From NCBI RefSeq assembly GCF_041911615.1, contig NZ_JAYROR010000001.1, positions 1 through 64,000 of the forward strand: a DNA stretch of 64,000 nucleotides, written 5' to 3'. The notes beneath the pieces were generated by a model. The model was not told the DNA's origin, did no database searches, and saw nothing but the letters and a program-made list of their open reading frames with translations. A program made the position numbers and the translations under genes. This document shows, piece after piece, positions 1 to 7,911 of the stretch (its first letter is position 1; each line of letters starts with the position of its first letter). Origin of the DNA: Zoogloea sp041911615 (GTDB lineage Bacteria > Pseudomonadota > Gammaproteobacteria > Burkholderiales > Rhodocyclaceae).

Positions 1-139
1 ATCTGGTCGAACGCTGGTTTTGCCGCGTCAAACAGTTTCGGCGCATCGCAACCCGCTACGACAAGCTGGCATCCCGCTTTGCGTCGTTCATCTGTCTGTG
101 TGCAGCTGTCATTTGGGCTGCATGAATGTCCACACACCC
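1..139 (+). mobile_element. IS5-family insertion sequence, 3' end only
   Basis: The window opens inside a transposase gene whose C-terminus matches the IS5/IS427-type family. The stop at 123-125 is followed by a short tail (TGTCCACACACCC) and then TAGCGG, where an unrelated minus-strand coding sequence resumes. The junction reads CTAG (139-142), which fits the YTAR-type targets known for IS5-like elements. The exact end is inferred from this junction and from where the interrupted gene loses family resemblance. The rest of the element lies before position 1. Confidence 0.7.
3..125 (+). CDS. IS5-family transposase, C-terminal fragment (5' end outside window)
   Basis: Forty in-frame codons run from the window edge to TGA at 123-125. 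The peptide contains VERWF, FRRIATRYDKLA and a hydrophobic tail, the usual C-terminal signature of IS5-family (IS427-like) DDE transposases. The glutamate of the VERWF segment lies in the region of the third catalytic acidic residue. Whether the complete gene is intact cannot be seen. Confidence 0.7.
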   Translation: MVERWFCRVKQFRRIATRYDKLASRFASFICLCAAVIWAA

Positions 140-218
140 TAGCGGCAAACAGGATGAAGAAGATCGAGTTGATGACAACGAGTGTCCATAACCCGTAATC
201 ACTGTTACTGGCGTCCAT
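139..218 (-). pseudogene. Isoprenylcysteine-methyltransferase-family protein, N-terminal remnant cut by IS5-like element
   Basis: On the minus strand an ATG at 218 overlaps the end of the DUF2933 gene by 14 nt and opens a frame starting MDASNSDYGLW followed by a hydrophobic segment (VVINSIFFILFAA). As I recall it, this is the start of the ICMT-like membrane methyltransferases that often follow DUF2933 genes in metal-resistance clusters. After about 25 codons the frame enters IS5-family sequence at the CTAG junction (139-142) and family resemblance ends. The frame stays open to position 1, so a chimeric peptide could be made, but the methyltransferase core is absent. The identification rests on a short N-terminus and on gene context. 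Confidence 0.5.
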
Positions 219-471
219 GGCCATCTCCTCCTTCACCGGCATCGCGATCATGCGACTTGTGAGCACCGTGATGGCCATGCATGAAACGGTGCATCAGGGG
301 GCAGGCCAGCAGAAGCAGGTAGGGCAAGACACCAAACAAATGCGCGCGGTGTTCAGTTAGCAGGTAGAACAGGGCGATCGCGGCAAACACCCACCACAGC
401 CACTTGCCGCCCCGGAAATGGTGAGGATGATCATCAGCTCCAGATTCGGATGGCTCACGAGAATCGATCAT
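205..471 (-). CDS. DUF2933 domain small membrane protein
   Basis: 88 residues. The start at 471 is chosen because AGGAGG lies 5 nt upstream; an in-frame start at 501 has no such site. The N-terminus is hydrophilic (MIDSREP). It is followed by a transmembrane segment around residues 22-39 (GKWLWWVFAAIALFYLLTE), a second hydrophobic stretch around 43-58 (VLPYLLLLACPLMHRFMHG), and a histidine-rich tail (HGHHGAHKSHD). This layout, including the CPLMHxFMHGHHG segment, is that of the DUF2933 family, commonly found beside copper or silver efflux genes; its biochemical role is unknown. It is the last intact gene of the cus operon before the IS5-interrupted methyltransferase-like gene. Confidence 0.8.
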   Translation of the reverse strand: MIDSREPSESGADDHPHHFRGGKWLWWVFAAIALFYLLTEHRAHLFGVLPYLLLLACPLMHRFMHGHHGAHKSHDRDAGEGGDGHGRQ

Positions 472-497
472 CACAACCTCCTGCGGTAAGACAAGAA

Positions 498-662
498 TCA
501 ACGTGGCGACGGAGGACGGCTACAGCACGCCAGGTTGCCAGCGTGGGCCGCGTTTTCCAGTTCGTTGTGCTCGAAGAATCGCCACAGGCTGCGCCGGAAG
601 ACATGCAGCCCAGGCGACCCGCACACCGGATCACGGCGGCTTGATAAAGGACGGGGTGGCAT
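498..662 (-). CDS. Candidate 54-aa cysteine-containing protein
   Basis: This minus-strand frame lies in the 227-nt gap between cusA and the DUF2933 gene. ATG at 662 is preceded by a strong Shine-Dalgarno (GAGGAG, 7 nt away) and the frame closes at 498, 26 nt before the DUF2933 start. The peptide contains RRDPVCG near residues 9-15 and a second cysteine pair at 46-47. DPVCG is the opening of YHS-type metal-associated domains, but the rest does not look like a YHS domain, so it may be a decayed remnant or an unrelated short protein. I do not assign a function. Confidence 0.35.
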   Translation of the reverse strand: MPPRPLSSRRDPVCGSPGLHVFRRSLWRFFEHNELENAAHAGNLACCSRPPSPR

Positions 663-698
663 CACCGATCTCCTCTTTGGTCCCCAAATGAGTTCACG

Positions 699-3600
699 CT
701 AACTTTCCTGGCCCCGATCCAGCCGCCACTGTTTCACCAGGGCGTAGATCGCCGGAATCACCGCCAGGGTAAGTACCGTCGAGGAGATCATTCCGCCAAC
801 CATCGGTGCCGCGATGCGGCTCATCACCTCGGAGCCGGTGCCCGTCCCCCACATGATCGGCAAGAGGCCGGCCATGATCGCGACGACGGTCATCATCTTC
901 GGGCGCACGCGCTCGACAGCGCCTTCCATTACCGCCGCATAGAGATCGCCGACGTTGGGGGCACGCCCAGCAGTGCGGCATGTGCTCTTCACGGCTTCCC
1001 AGGCATGATCGAGGTAGATCAGCATCACGACGCCGGTTTCCGCCGCCACGCCGGCCAGCGCGATGAAACCCACCGCCACGGCCACAGACAGGTTGTAGCC
1101 GAGCAGCCACATCAGCCACACCCCACCAACCAGCGCAAAGGGCACCGACAGCATGACGATCAGCGTTTCGGTGATGCGCCGGAAGTTGAGGTAGAGCAGC
1201 AGGAAGATCGTCAGCAAGGTGATCGGGATGACGACCTTCATCTTTTCGATGGCGCGCTCCATGAATTCGAACTGACCGCTCCAGGTGACGTAGTAGCCCG
1301 GCGGGAACTTGATCTGCTCGGCGACGGCCTTCTTCGCATCCGCCACGTAACCGCCGATGTCCCGGTCACGGATGTCCACGAAGATATACGCCGACAACAA
1401 GGCGTTCTCCGTACGGATGCCCGGCGTGCCTTTCGCAACCGAGACCTTCGCCAGCTGCCCCAGCGGCACCATCGCGCCGCCCATCGTCGGCACCAGTACC
1501 TGGCTGGCGATCTGCTGAGGATCAGAGCGCAGTTCGCGCGGGTAGCGCACCGTCACGCCGAACCGCTCGCGCCCCTCGACGGTGGTGGTGACCATCTCGC
1601 CACCCAACGCACTACCGATGACGTCCTGCAGCTCACCGACGGCCAGGCCGTAGCGGGCCAGTTGCTCCCGATCGGGCTCGATATTGAGGTAGAAGCCACC
1701 GGTAATGCGCTCGGCAAAGGCACTGGTGGTGCCGGGCACGGCTTTGACGACGGCCTCGATCTCCTTGGCCAGCTTCTCCATCTCGTCCAGGTCCTTGCCG
1801 AAGACCTTGATGCCGATGGGGGTGCGGATGCCGGTGGACAGCATGTCGGTGCGCGCCTTGATCGGCATGGTCCAGGCGTTGGCGACACCGGGGAACTGCA
1901 GGGCCTTGTCCAGCTCTGAGATCAGCTTGTCAGTCGTCATGCCGGGCCGCCATTCGGATTGCGGCTTGAGGTTGATGACCGTCTCGAACATCTCGGTGGG
2001 CGCCGGGTCGGTGGCGGTGTTGGCGCGGCCGGCCTTGCCGAACACCGACTCCACCTCGGGGAAGCTCTTGATGATCTTGTCCTGGGTCTGCATCAGCTCG
2101 GCGGCCTTGGTGATCGACATGCCCGGCAGCGAGGCCGGCATGTAGAGCAAGGTGCCTTCATTGAGGGTCGGCATGAACTCGGAGCCCAGACGGGACGCGG
2201 GATAGACCGAAACGGCCAGGACGATCACCGCGAGGACGATGGTCAACTTCTTCCAGCGCATGACCGCGGCGATGATCGGCCGATACACCCAGATCAGCAC
2301 CCGGTTCACCGGGTTCTTCGCCTCCGGCATGATCTTGCCGCGGATGAACAGCAGCATCAGCACCGGCACCAGGGTCACCGACAGAATCGCCGCACCGGCC
2401 ATCGAGAAGGTCTTGGTGTAGGCCAGCGGCGAGAACAGCCGGCCTTCCTGGCCTTCCAGCGTGAACACCGGCAGGAAGGAGACGGTGATGATCAGGAGCG
2501 AGAAGAACAGCGCCGGGCCCACTTCCTTGCAGGCGGCCAGCATGGCTTCGAAACGTTCGGCCGTGGAGTGGCCCTCCGGCAATCGCTCCAGGTGCTTGTG
2601 GGCGTTCTCGATCATCACGATGGCCGCGTCGATCATAGCCCCGATCGCAATGGCGATGCCGCCCAGGCTCATCAGGTTGGAGTTCATGCCCAACAGGCGC
2701 ATGGCGATGAAGGCCATCAGGACGCCCACCGGCAACATCAGGATTGCCACCAGTGCGCTGCGTACATGGAGGAGGAAGACCACGCAGACCAGCGCCACAA
2801 TGATCGATTCTTCGATCAGCGTGCCCTTGAGGGTTTCGATGGCCCGGTGGATCAGCTCGGAGCGGTCGTAGACCGTCTGCACCGTCACGCCTTCCGGCAG
2901 GCCCGGGCCGATCTCGGCGATCTTGTCCTTCAGGTTATGGATGACCTCCAGTGCATTCTGGCCGTAGCGGGCCATTGCGATGCCAGCCACCACTTCGCCT
3001 TCGCCGTTCAGTTCGGTGAGGCCGCGGCGTTCATCCGGTGCCAGTTCAACCCGGGCGATGTCGCGGATCAGCACCGGCGTTCCCTTGTCGGCCTTCACCA
3101 CCAGCCGTTCGATGTCCTCCCTGCCACGCAGATAGCCCTTGCCGCGCACCATGTACTCGGTTTCGGCCATTTCCACTACGCGGCCGCCCACGTCTCGGTT
3201 CGAGTCGCGGATCACCTGGGCAACTTTCATCAGCGGAATGCCGTAGGCGCGCAACTTCACCGGATCGACGGTGACCTGATAGGTCTGAACGAAGCCGCCG
3301 ATGGAAGCCACTTCGGCAACACCGTGGGCCTTGGCCAGCTGGTAGCGCAGATACCAGTCCTGGATCGTGCGCAGCTCGGCGAGGGTCTTGTCCTTGGCGA
3401 TCAGCGCGTACTGGTATACCCAGCCGACGCCGGTGGCGTCCGGCCCGATCTGCGGCGTGATGCCCTTGGGCATGCGCCCGGCGGCGAAGTTGAGATATTC
3501 CAGCACCCGCGAGCGGGCCCAGTAGATGTCGGTGCCGTCTTCAAAAATGATGTAAACGAAAGACGCGCCGAAGAAGGAGAAGCCGCGCACCACCTTCGAC

Positions 3601-3833
3601 TTGGGCACCGACAGCATCGCCGTGGTGAGCGGATAAGTGACTTGGTCCTCGACCACCTGTGGCGCCTGGCCGGGGTATTCGGTGTAGACGATGACCTGCA
3701 CGTCGGAGAGGTCGGGCAGCGCGTCGATGGGCGTGCGCAGCACCGCAAACACCCCGGTGGCGAGAATGAAAAGCGTGGCAAGCAGAACCAGGAAGCGGTT
3801 TCGGCCCGACCAGTCGATGATTTTGGCCAGCAT
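699..3833 (-). CDS. cusA: Cu(I)/Ag(I) efflux RND permease CusA
   Basis: 1044 residues (E. coli CusA has 1047). It is the inner-membrane proton-driven pump of the CusCBA complex, exporting Cu(I)/Ag(I) through CusB and CusC. The start at 3833 (MLAKIIDWSG) is the family start; an in-frame start 41 codons upstream adds unrelated sequence. TM4 carries the proton-relay motif GAMIDAAIVMIEN with Asp402. Three methionines, M565, M615 and M664, sit at a constant 8-residue offset from E. coli M573, M623 and M672, the Cu/Ag-binding set. This argues for monovalent copper/silver rather than Zn/Co/Cd (CzcA). It starts 13 nt downstream of the cusB stop and is followed by a small ORF and a DUF2933 gene. Confidence 0.95.
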   Translation of the reverse strand: MLAKIIDWSGRNRFLVLLATLFILATGVFAVLRTPIDALPDLSDVQVIVYTEYPGQAPQVVEDQVTYPLTTAMLSVPKSKVVRGFSFFGASFVYIIFEDGTDIYWARSRVLEYLNFAAGRMPKGITPQIGPDATGVGWVYQYALIAKDKTLAELRTIQDWYLRYQLAKAHGVAEVASIGGFVQTYQVTVDPVKLRAYGIPLMKVAQVIRDSNRDVGGRVVEMAETEYMVRGKGYLRGREDIERLVVKADKGTPVLIRDIARVELAPDERRGLTELNGEGEVVAGIAMARYGQNALEVIHNLKDKIAEIGPGLPEGVTVQTVYDRSELIHRAIETLKGTLIEESIIVALVCVVFLLHVRSALVAILMLPVGVLMAFIAMRLLGMNSNLMSLGGIAIAIGAMIDAAIVMIENAHKHLERLPEGHSTAERFEAMLAACKEVGPALFFSLLIITVSFLPVFTLEGQEGRLFSPLAYTKTFSMAGAAILSVTLVPVLMLLFIRGKIMPEAKNPVNRVLIWVYRPIIAAVMRWKKLTIVLAVIVLAVSVYPASRLGSEFMPTLNEGTLLYMPASLPGMSITKAAELMQTQDKIIKSFPEVESVFGKAGRANTATDPAPTEMFETVINLKPQSEWRPGMTTDKLISELDKALQFPGVANAWTMPIKARTDMLSTGIRTPIGIKVFGKDLDEMEKLAKEIEAVVKAVPGTTSAFAERITGGFYLNIEPDREQLARYGLAVGELQDVIGSALGGEMVTTTVEGRERFGVTVRYPRELRSDPQQIASQVLVPTMGGAMVPLGQLAKVSVAKGTPGIRTENALLSAYIFVDIRDRDIGGYVADAKKAVAEQIKFPPGYYVTWSGQFEFMERAIEKMKVVIPITLLTIFLLLYLNFRRITETLIVMLSVPFALVGGVWLMWLLGYNLSVAVAVGFIALAGVAAETGVVMLIYLDHAWEAVKSTCRTAGRAPNVGDLYAAVMEGAVERVRPKMMTVVAIMAGLLPIMWGTGTGSEVMSRIAAPMVGGMISSTVLTLAVIPAIYALVKQWRLDRGQES

Positions 3834-3846
3834 GATGGATCCTGTG

Positions 3847-5466
3847 TCAGTGGCCTGCGTGAGGGTTGGCAGCTGGCACCGCCGTGGCGGCTTTGCCGGC
3901 AGGGGCCACCGAGGTGATAACCCATTCCCCTGGCTGGCGCTCGACGAACTCGACATCCACCCTGGCTCCCGGCTTCAAGGCCTGCAGCAGCGATGGATTG
4001 GCAAGCTTAAACTCCATGGTCATCGCCGGCCACTTGAGGCTGGCGACCGGGCCGTGACTCAGGCTGACCGTCCCGTCCCTGGCATCGACGCTGTCCACCG
4101 TGCCTTCAGCACGGTGCCCGGCGGCCTGGGGCGCCGCCGCAGGCTTCTCGCCGTCATTTCCGGATTTCGGCGCGCCGCCATGGCCCGAATGCCCAAAGCC
4201 GCCGACCGCGGCTTTCAGGTTGCTTTCCGCATCGATCAGGAAGTTGGCGGCGACGACGACCTTTTCGCCGGCCTTGACGCCATCCATCACTTCAATGTGG
4301 CTTTCGCTACGCCCACCCAGCTTCACGTCCCGCGGCTCGAAGCGACCTTCGCCATGCGCGATGAGGACGATCTGTCGGGTACCACTGTCGATCACCGCCG
4401 AGGTAGGAACAGTGACGACCTGTCCCTTGCGCTCCACGGGCACATCGACCTGAGCAAACATCGCGGGCTTGAGGAGCTGGCCCGGATTGGCCAGTTCGAC
4501 CCGCACCGGCACCGTCCGCGTTTCGGGATTGAGGGTCGGATAGACATAGGTCACGCGGCCTTCGAAAACCTTGTCCGGGTAGGCATTGATGCGCACCTTT
4601 GCGATGGCCCCCGTACGCACTTGAGCAATGTCCTGTTCGAACACGTCGGCCACAACCCATACCGATGACAGGTCGGCAACTTGGTACAAGGTATCGCCCG
4701 GCATGAAGCGCATGCCCTGCAGGGCTTTCTTCTCGGTGACGACGCCAGCCACCGGCGAGCGGAAGGTTAGCGTGCGTTTGGTGGAGCCCGATTTGGCGAG
4801 TGCGCGGATCTGCTCGTCGGAGATGTCCCAATTGCGCAGGCGCAAGAGGCTGGATTCGGCGAGCTGCTGCATGCCGCTCCGCGCCTCGCTGCCGGCGTCC
4901 TTCAGTGCTTCGACACCCTGGGCGGCAATGGTGTATTCACGCTGGGCAGAGACCAGTTCCGGGCTGTACACCTCGAACAGCGGCTGGCCCTTGGCGACCG
5001 GCTGCCCAGTGACGTTCACGTGCAGGCGTTCCACGTAGCCCTCGAACTTCGGGGAGATGGCAAAGCTGCGCCGTTCATCAATCTCGATGCGGCCAGCGGC
5101 GCGCACCTGCTTGTCGAGGGTACGCAGTTCCGCCGCCTCGGTTCGCACGCCAAGCTTTTGCACTTTCTCGGTACTGATCTTGATCGAGTTGGCGGCTGCA
5201 GGCTCGTCGTCAGCCTCCCCTTCGTAGACCGGGATGTAGTCCATCCCCATCGGGTCCTTCTTGGGCGTCGGCGAGGTGTCCGGCAGGCCCATCGGGTTGC
5301 GGTAGTACAGCAGCTTGCGTTCCTTCTTTGCACCTTCTACCGAAGGGGCTGCAACCTGACTGGCGGCAGGTTCATGACTTGCTGTCGGCCGCTGCCCCAG
5401 CCAGTAGCCGCCACTGGCAGCCAGGGCGACCGACAGGCCGATCGCAATACCTGCGCCTGTTTTCAT
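3847..5466 (-). CDS. cusB: Cu/Ag efflux periplasmic adaptor CusB with C-terminal CusF-like domain
   Basis: 539 residues. An N-terminal signal/anchor (residues 1-24) is followed by a heavy-metal-binding segment at about 53-82 (LYYRNPMG...DPMGMDYIPVY), barrel-sandwich and beta-barrel adaptor domains, and a C-terminal CusF-like domain from about 450 to 525 containing WPAMTMEF, the family's metal-binding core (Trp and Met ligands). The last residues are NPHAGH. It bridges CusA and CusC, and the fused CusF-like domain would deliver Cu(I)/Ag(I) directly. The start codon overlaps the cusC stop (ATGA), with GGAGAAG upstream, so translation is probably coupled. About 100 residues of the length beyond E. 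coli CusB are explained by the fused domain. Confidence 0.93.
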   Translation of the reverse strand: MKTGAGIAIGLSVALAASGGYWLGQRPTASHEPAASQVAAPSVEGAKKERKLLYYRNPMGLPDTSPTPKKDPMGMDYIPVYEGEADDEPAAANSIKISTEKVQKLGVRTEAAELRTLDKQVRAAGRIEIDERRSFAISPKFEGYVERLHVNVTGQPVAKGQPLFEVYSPELVSAQREYTIAAQGVEALKDAGSEARSGMQQLAESSLLRLRNWDISDEQIRALAKSGSTKRTLTFRSPVAGVVTEKKALQGMRFMPGDTLYQVADLSSVWVVADVFEQDIAQVRTGAIAKVRINAYPDKVFEGRVTYVYPTLNPETRTVPVRVELANPGQLLKPAMFAQVDVPVERKGQVVTVPTSAVIDSGTRQIVLIAHGEGRFEPRDVKLGGRSESHIEVMDGVKAGEKVVVAANFLIDAESNLKAAVGGFGHSGHGGAPKSGNDGEKPAAAPQAAGHRAEGTVDSVDARDGTVSLSHGPVASLKWPAMTMEFKLANPSLLQALKPGARVDVEFVERQPGEWVITSVAPAGKAATAVPAANPHAGH

Positions 5467-6740
5467 AGATCTTCTCCGAGGATTCGTTCGATTTCTGCAA
5501 GGCGCATCTGCGCGTCGGCCTGAGCCTTGATACGGTTTTGACGGGCCTGACGGATCTGCCGCTGGGCGTCGAGCAAGGTGGCGAAATCGACTTTGCCGGT
5601 CTCATAACCGGCCAACGCCGCCTTGAAAGTCAGTTCGGATTGCGGCAACAAGCTGGTTGCAGCGAGGGTCTCGGTTCTGCGGGCCGCCTCGAAGCCGGAC
5701 AGGTTCTCGGCCAGTTCACCCAAAACCTGGTTGGCGGTGGCGTCGCGACGGGCTTTCGCGGCTGACAACATGGCTTCCGACTCCCGCTCCTGGGCACGGC
5801 GTGAGCCCTGCTGCAAGGGCAGGTTCAGCTCGACCATCAACTCCCATTCCTTCACGGAACCCTGGTACTGGATTGGCGAAACGCCCAGCGTGAAGTCCGG
5901 ATAGCGGTTCTTGTAAGTCAGTTCGCGATTCTTTTCGGCCGAACGGATGCGTGCCTCCTCGGCAAAGAGCTGCGGGTTCTTTGTCCGCACACGCTCCTCA
6001 AGGGCCAGCGGGTCGAGTTGGGCCGGGGCCGGGAGCGTTCGCAGGCGCTCTGGCGCAGCCAGGGGGGACGCGCTGGGCCTTGCAAGGAGGGCATTCAGCC
6101 TTGCCTGGAGCTGCCGGCGTTCATTCTCGAGGGCAACCAGCTCGCTCTTCATGCCGGTCTGCTCCACCTGTGCCCGAATCACGTCCTGCTGAGCCGCCAA
6201 GCCACCTGCGTAGCGCACTTGGGCGATCTTTTCCAGGCGTGTCATCAGATCGAGGATCTCGCGGGTCAGCTGTTCATTGCGATGGACGTACTGGAGCTGG
6301 GAATAGGCTGTCTTGATCCGGGCCGCCAGTTCCGCCCAGGTTCCACTGGCACGACCTTCGGCGCCACGGGCATCGAGTTCGGCGATTTCCCGCTTGAGAT
6401 CCCGCTTCCCTAGCCAGGGCACGTCCTGCATCAGCAGGTACCGCGTGCTGCCGACGCGGGCCGGCGCCAGCGTCGGGTTCTGCTCACCCATCCGGGTGAT
6501 GTCGCGCAACTCAGTACGCAACTTCGGGTCGGGCAAGGCGCCGGCCGGAGTGACCCGCTCGGCGGCGGCTTCGGCCTCGTAGCGCATTGAGGCGTATTCA
6601 GGATTGCGGCTGCGGGCGAAGTCCAGCAGCGATTCAACGTTGGCGCCAAGTGGCACGTCCTGTGCCTGCGCAGCCAGACTGAATGCCCCCAGCAGCATGG
6701 CGTACAACCAACTTACGCGCGGTTTCGTACGCATCTTCAT
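5463..6740 (-). CDS. cusC: TolC-family outer-membrane factor of the Cus system (CusC-like)
   Basis: 425 residues. The start at 6740 (MKMRTKP) is chosen for GGGAG about 8 nt upstream and because a signal peptide follows directly, with an AQAQD cleavage site. Two repeated OEP-type regions rich in long alpha-helices with heptads (for example ENERRQLQARLNALLARP) are typical of TolC-family trimers forming the periplasmic tunnel. It lies upstream of cusB and overlaps it by 4 nt, so it is the outer-membrane partner of CusBA. Unlike the second outer-membrane factor in this cluster it shows no lipobox. The gene symbol is by context; sequence similarity among these factors is low. Confidence 0.85.
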   Translation of the reverse strand: MKMRTKPRVSWLYAMLLGAFSLAAQAQDVPLGANVESLLDFARSRNPEYASMRYEAEAAAERVTPAGALPDPKLRTELRDITRMGEQNPTLAPARVGSTRYLLMQDVPWLGKRDLKREIAELDARGAEGRASGTWAELAARIKTAYSQLQYVHRNEQLTREILDLMTRLEKIAQVRYAGGLAAQQDVIRAQVEQTGMKSELVALENERRQLQARLNALLARPSASPLAAPERLRTLPAPAQLDPLALEERVRTKNPQLFAEEARIRSAEKNRELTYKNRYPDFTLGVSPIQYQGSVKEWELMVELNLPLQQGSRRAQERESEAMLSAAKARRDATANQVLGELAENLSGFEAARRTETLAATSLLPQSELTFKAALAGYETGKVDFATLLDAQRQIRQARQNRIKAQADAQMRLAEIERILGEDL

Positions 6741-6801
6741 TGATGAGACTCCCTGAATATTGTCGAACTCTGGCAATCAAAGCCACTGCACCAGAAAGCC
6801 G

Positions 6802-6987
6802 TCACTTCTTACGTCGCCCCTTGCGCTCACGCGACTGCACCTTGACGACTCTCGTCGACTTTGGGACGGGCCGCTTTCTGAGTAGCCAGAGCACGAGCAC
6901 GCCCAACATAAGTCCGGCGGCACCACCAATCATGAGCACCGCTGTCAATTGCTCATGATTGAGAATCGATATGTCGACCCGATGCAC
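6802..6987 (-). CDS. Possible 61-aa single-span membrane protein downstream of cusF
   Basis: The frame opens with GTG at 6987, 15 nt after the cusF stop and in the same frame as cusF, and runs to 6802. It encodes one clear transmembrane segment (about residues 16-37, AVLMIGGAAGLMLGVLVLWL) followed by a strongly basic tail (RERKGRRKK). No convincing ribosome-binding site precedes GTG; the internal ATG at residue 19 is an alternative. It lies between cusF and cusC in the same orientation and would be co-transcribed. I do not recognise the family. Confidence 0.4.
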   Translation of the reverse strand: MHRVDISILNHEQLTAVLMIGGAAGLMLGVLVLWLLRKRPVPKSTRVVKVQSRERKGRRKK

Positions 6988-7002
6988 GGCAACACGAGTA
7001 AC

Positions 7003-7341
7003 TTAGTTGCGTTCCAGATGCACCACGGTCATCGCACCGTTGATCTGATCCGCCATGAAGCGGACCTTGTCGCCGGCCTTCACCTGATCCAGCCAGGCCG
7101 GATCCTTGACGCGGAACACCATGGTCATTGCCGGCATGCCGTTGGGCAGCGGGCCATGGGACAGAGTGAGCTTGCTGGCAGACTTGTCGACCTTTTTGAC
7201 GACACCATCGGTCATCTGGGCAGAAACACCGCTTTTTTCGCCGTGCATGGCGGTGTGATCCGCATGCTCGTTGGCAGCGATGGCGGGAATGGAAAATACG
7301 GTGCCCAGCACTGTGGCAAGGACGATGAACGGAGTTTTCAT
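7003..7341 (-). CDS. cusF: Periplasmic copper/silver chaperone CusF
   Basis: 112 residues from the start at 7341, supported by AAGGAA 6-7 nt upstream; an earlier in-frame ATG overlaps that site. Signal peptide about residues 1-22 (cleavage after IPAIA). The mature protein is a single CusF OB-fold domain with SHGPLPNGMPAMTMVFRV, which contains the M-P-A-M-T-M metal core and a preceding histidine. A tryptophan follows in PAWLDQVK. CusF carries Cu(I)/Ag(I) in the periplasm and hands it to CusB. It lies 30 nt downstream of the DUF411 gene. The cluster therefore encodes both this free CusF and a CusF-like domain fused to CusB. Confidence 0.92.
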   Translation of the reverse strand: MKTPFIVLATVLGTVFSIPAIAANEHADHTAMHGEKSGVSAQMTDGVVKKVDKSASKLTLSHGPLPNGMPAMTMVFRVKDPAWLDQVKAGDKVRFMADQINGAMTVVHLERN

Positions 7342-7371
7342 GGAAATTTCCTTCATGAGAGATATCGGATA

Positions 7372-7803
7372 TCAGTGATGGGCAAACACGTTGGTCGAAC
7401 CATCCGCTTTGACGAGTAACGTTTCGTAGGGCATCGGCTTCGCACTTTCCATGCCGGGGGAGCCCGGCGGCATAGAGGGAACGGCCAAGCCAACGGCCTT
7501 GGGCTTCTCTTTCAGCAGGCGCTGGACATCCGCTGCCGGTACATGCCCCTCGATAAGGTAGCCGCCGACCTTGGCCGTGTGGCACGACCCGTACGCTTCG
7601 GGCATGCCGAGCTTCTTGCGCTGTCCCGGAACGTCTTCCACGTCATGCGTCTTCACGTCGAAGCCCTGGGCACGCATGTGTTCCACCCACTTACCGCAGC
7701 AACCGCAATACGGGCTCTTGTACACATCGACCGGGGCTCCGGCCAGGACGGTGCCCGCCATCAGGCCCAGCACGGACGACAAGATCAGCGTCTGCAGTTT
7801 CAT
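7372..7803 (-). CDS. DUF411 periplasmic metal-binding protein
   Basis: 143 residues with a signal peptide (cleavage near AGA, residue 23). The mature protein begins with a thioredoxin-like strand and the cysteine cluster SPYCGCCGKW (C33, C35, C36), followed by YGSCHTAKVGGYLIEGHVP (C74, H75). These are the conserved metal-binding positions of the DUF411 family found in copper-resistance operons. It ends NVFAHH. A good Shine-Dalgarno (AAAGGAA) precedes the ATG. It is the first gene of the cus operon: a palindromic CusR-type box ends 68 nt upstream of its start codon. Binding of Cu in the periplasm is the likely role, inferred from family and context. Confidence 0.88.
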   Translation of the reverse strand: MKLQTLILSSVLGLMAGTVLAGAPVDVYKSPYCGCCGKWVEHMRAQGFDVKTHDVEDVPGQRKKLGMPEAYGSCHTAKVGGYLIEGHVPAADVQRLLKEKPKAVGLAVPSMPPGSPGMESAKPMPYETLLVKADGSTNVFAHH

Positions 7804-7865
7804 GACGATTCCTTTGGTGATTGGGATGGCTCATTCTGGCAAGCGCACACCGACGGGAAGCTGTC

Positions 7866-7893
7866 CTGAAAATTACATTTTTGTAATCTTCAG
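7866..7893. promoter_or_regulatory. Probable CusR operator (cus box 1)
   Basis: The core palindrome ATTACA-TTTT-TGTAAT lies at 7872-7887. It is extended by CTGAA at 7866-7870 and its complement TTCAG at 7889-7893, with one unpaired position on each side. It is 68 nt upstream of the DUF411 start and just after the cytochrome gene stop. A second copy with the same arms lies before cusR. The arrangement resembles CusR/CopR-type operators described for copper two-component systems. Regulation by the adjacent CusRS is inferred. Confidence 0.75.
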
Positions 7894-7911
7894 GCAAAGG
7901 CGCTACAGCCC

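Noticed and set aside
1959..3917. A 652-codon plus-strand frame opposite cusA
   Set aside because: Antisense to a clear CusA, with no recognisable motif or ribosome-binding site.
699..3956. Longer CusA start 41 codons upstream
   Set aside because: The extra residues are the out-of-frame end of cusB; homologues begin at MLAKIIDW (3833).
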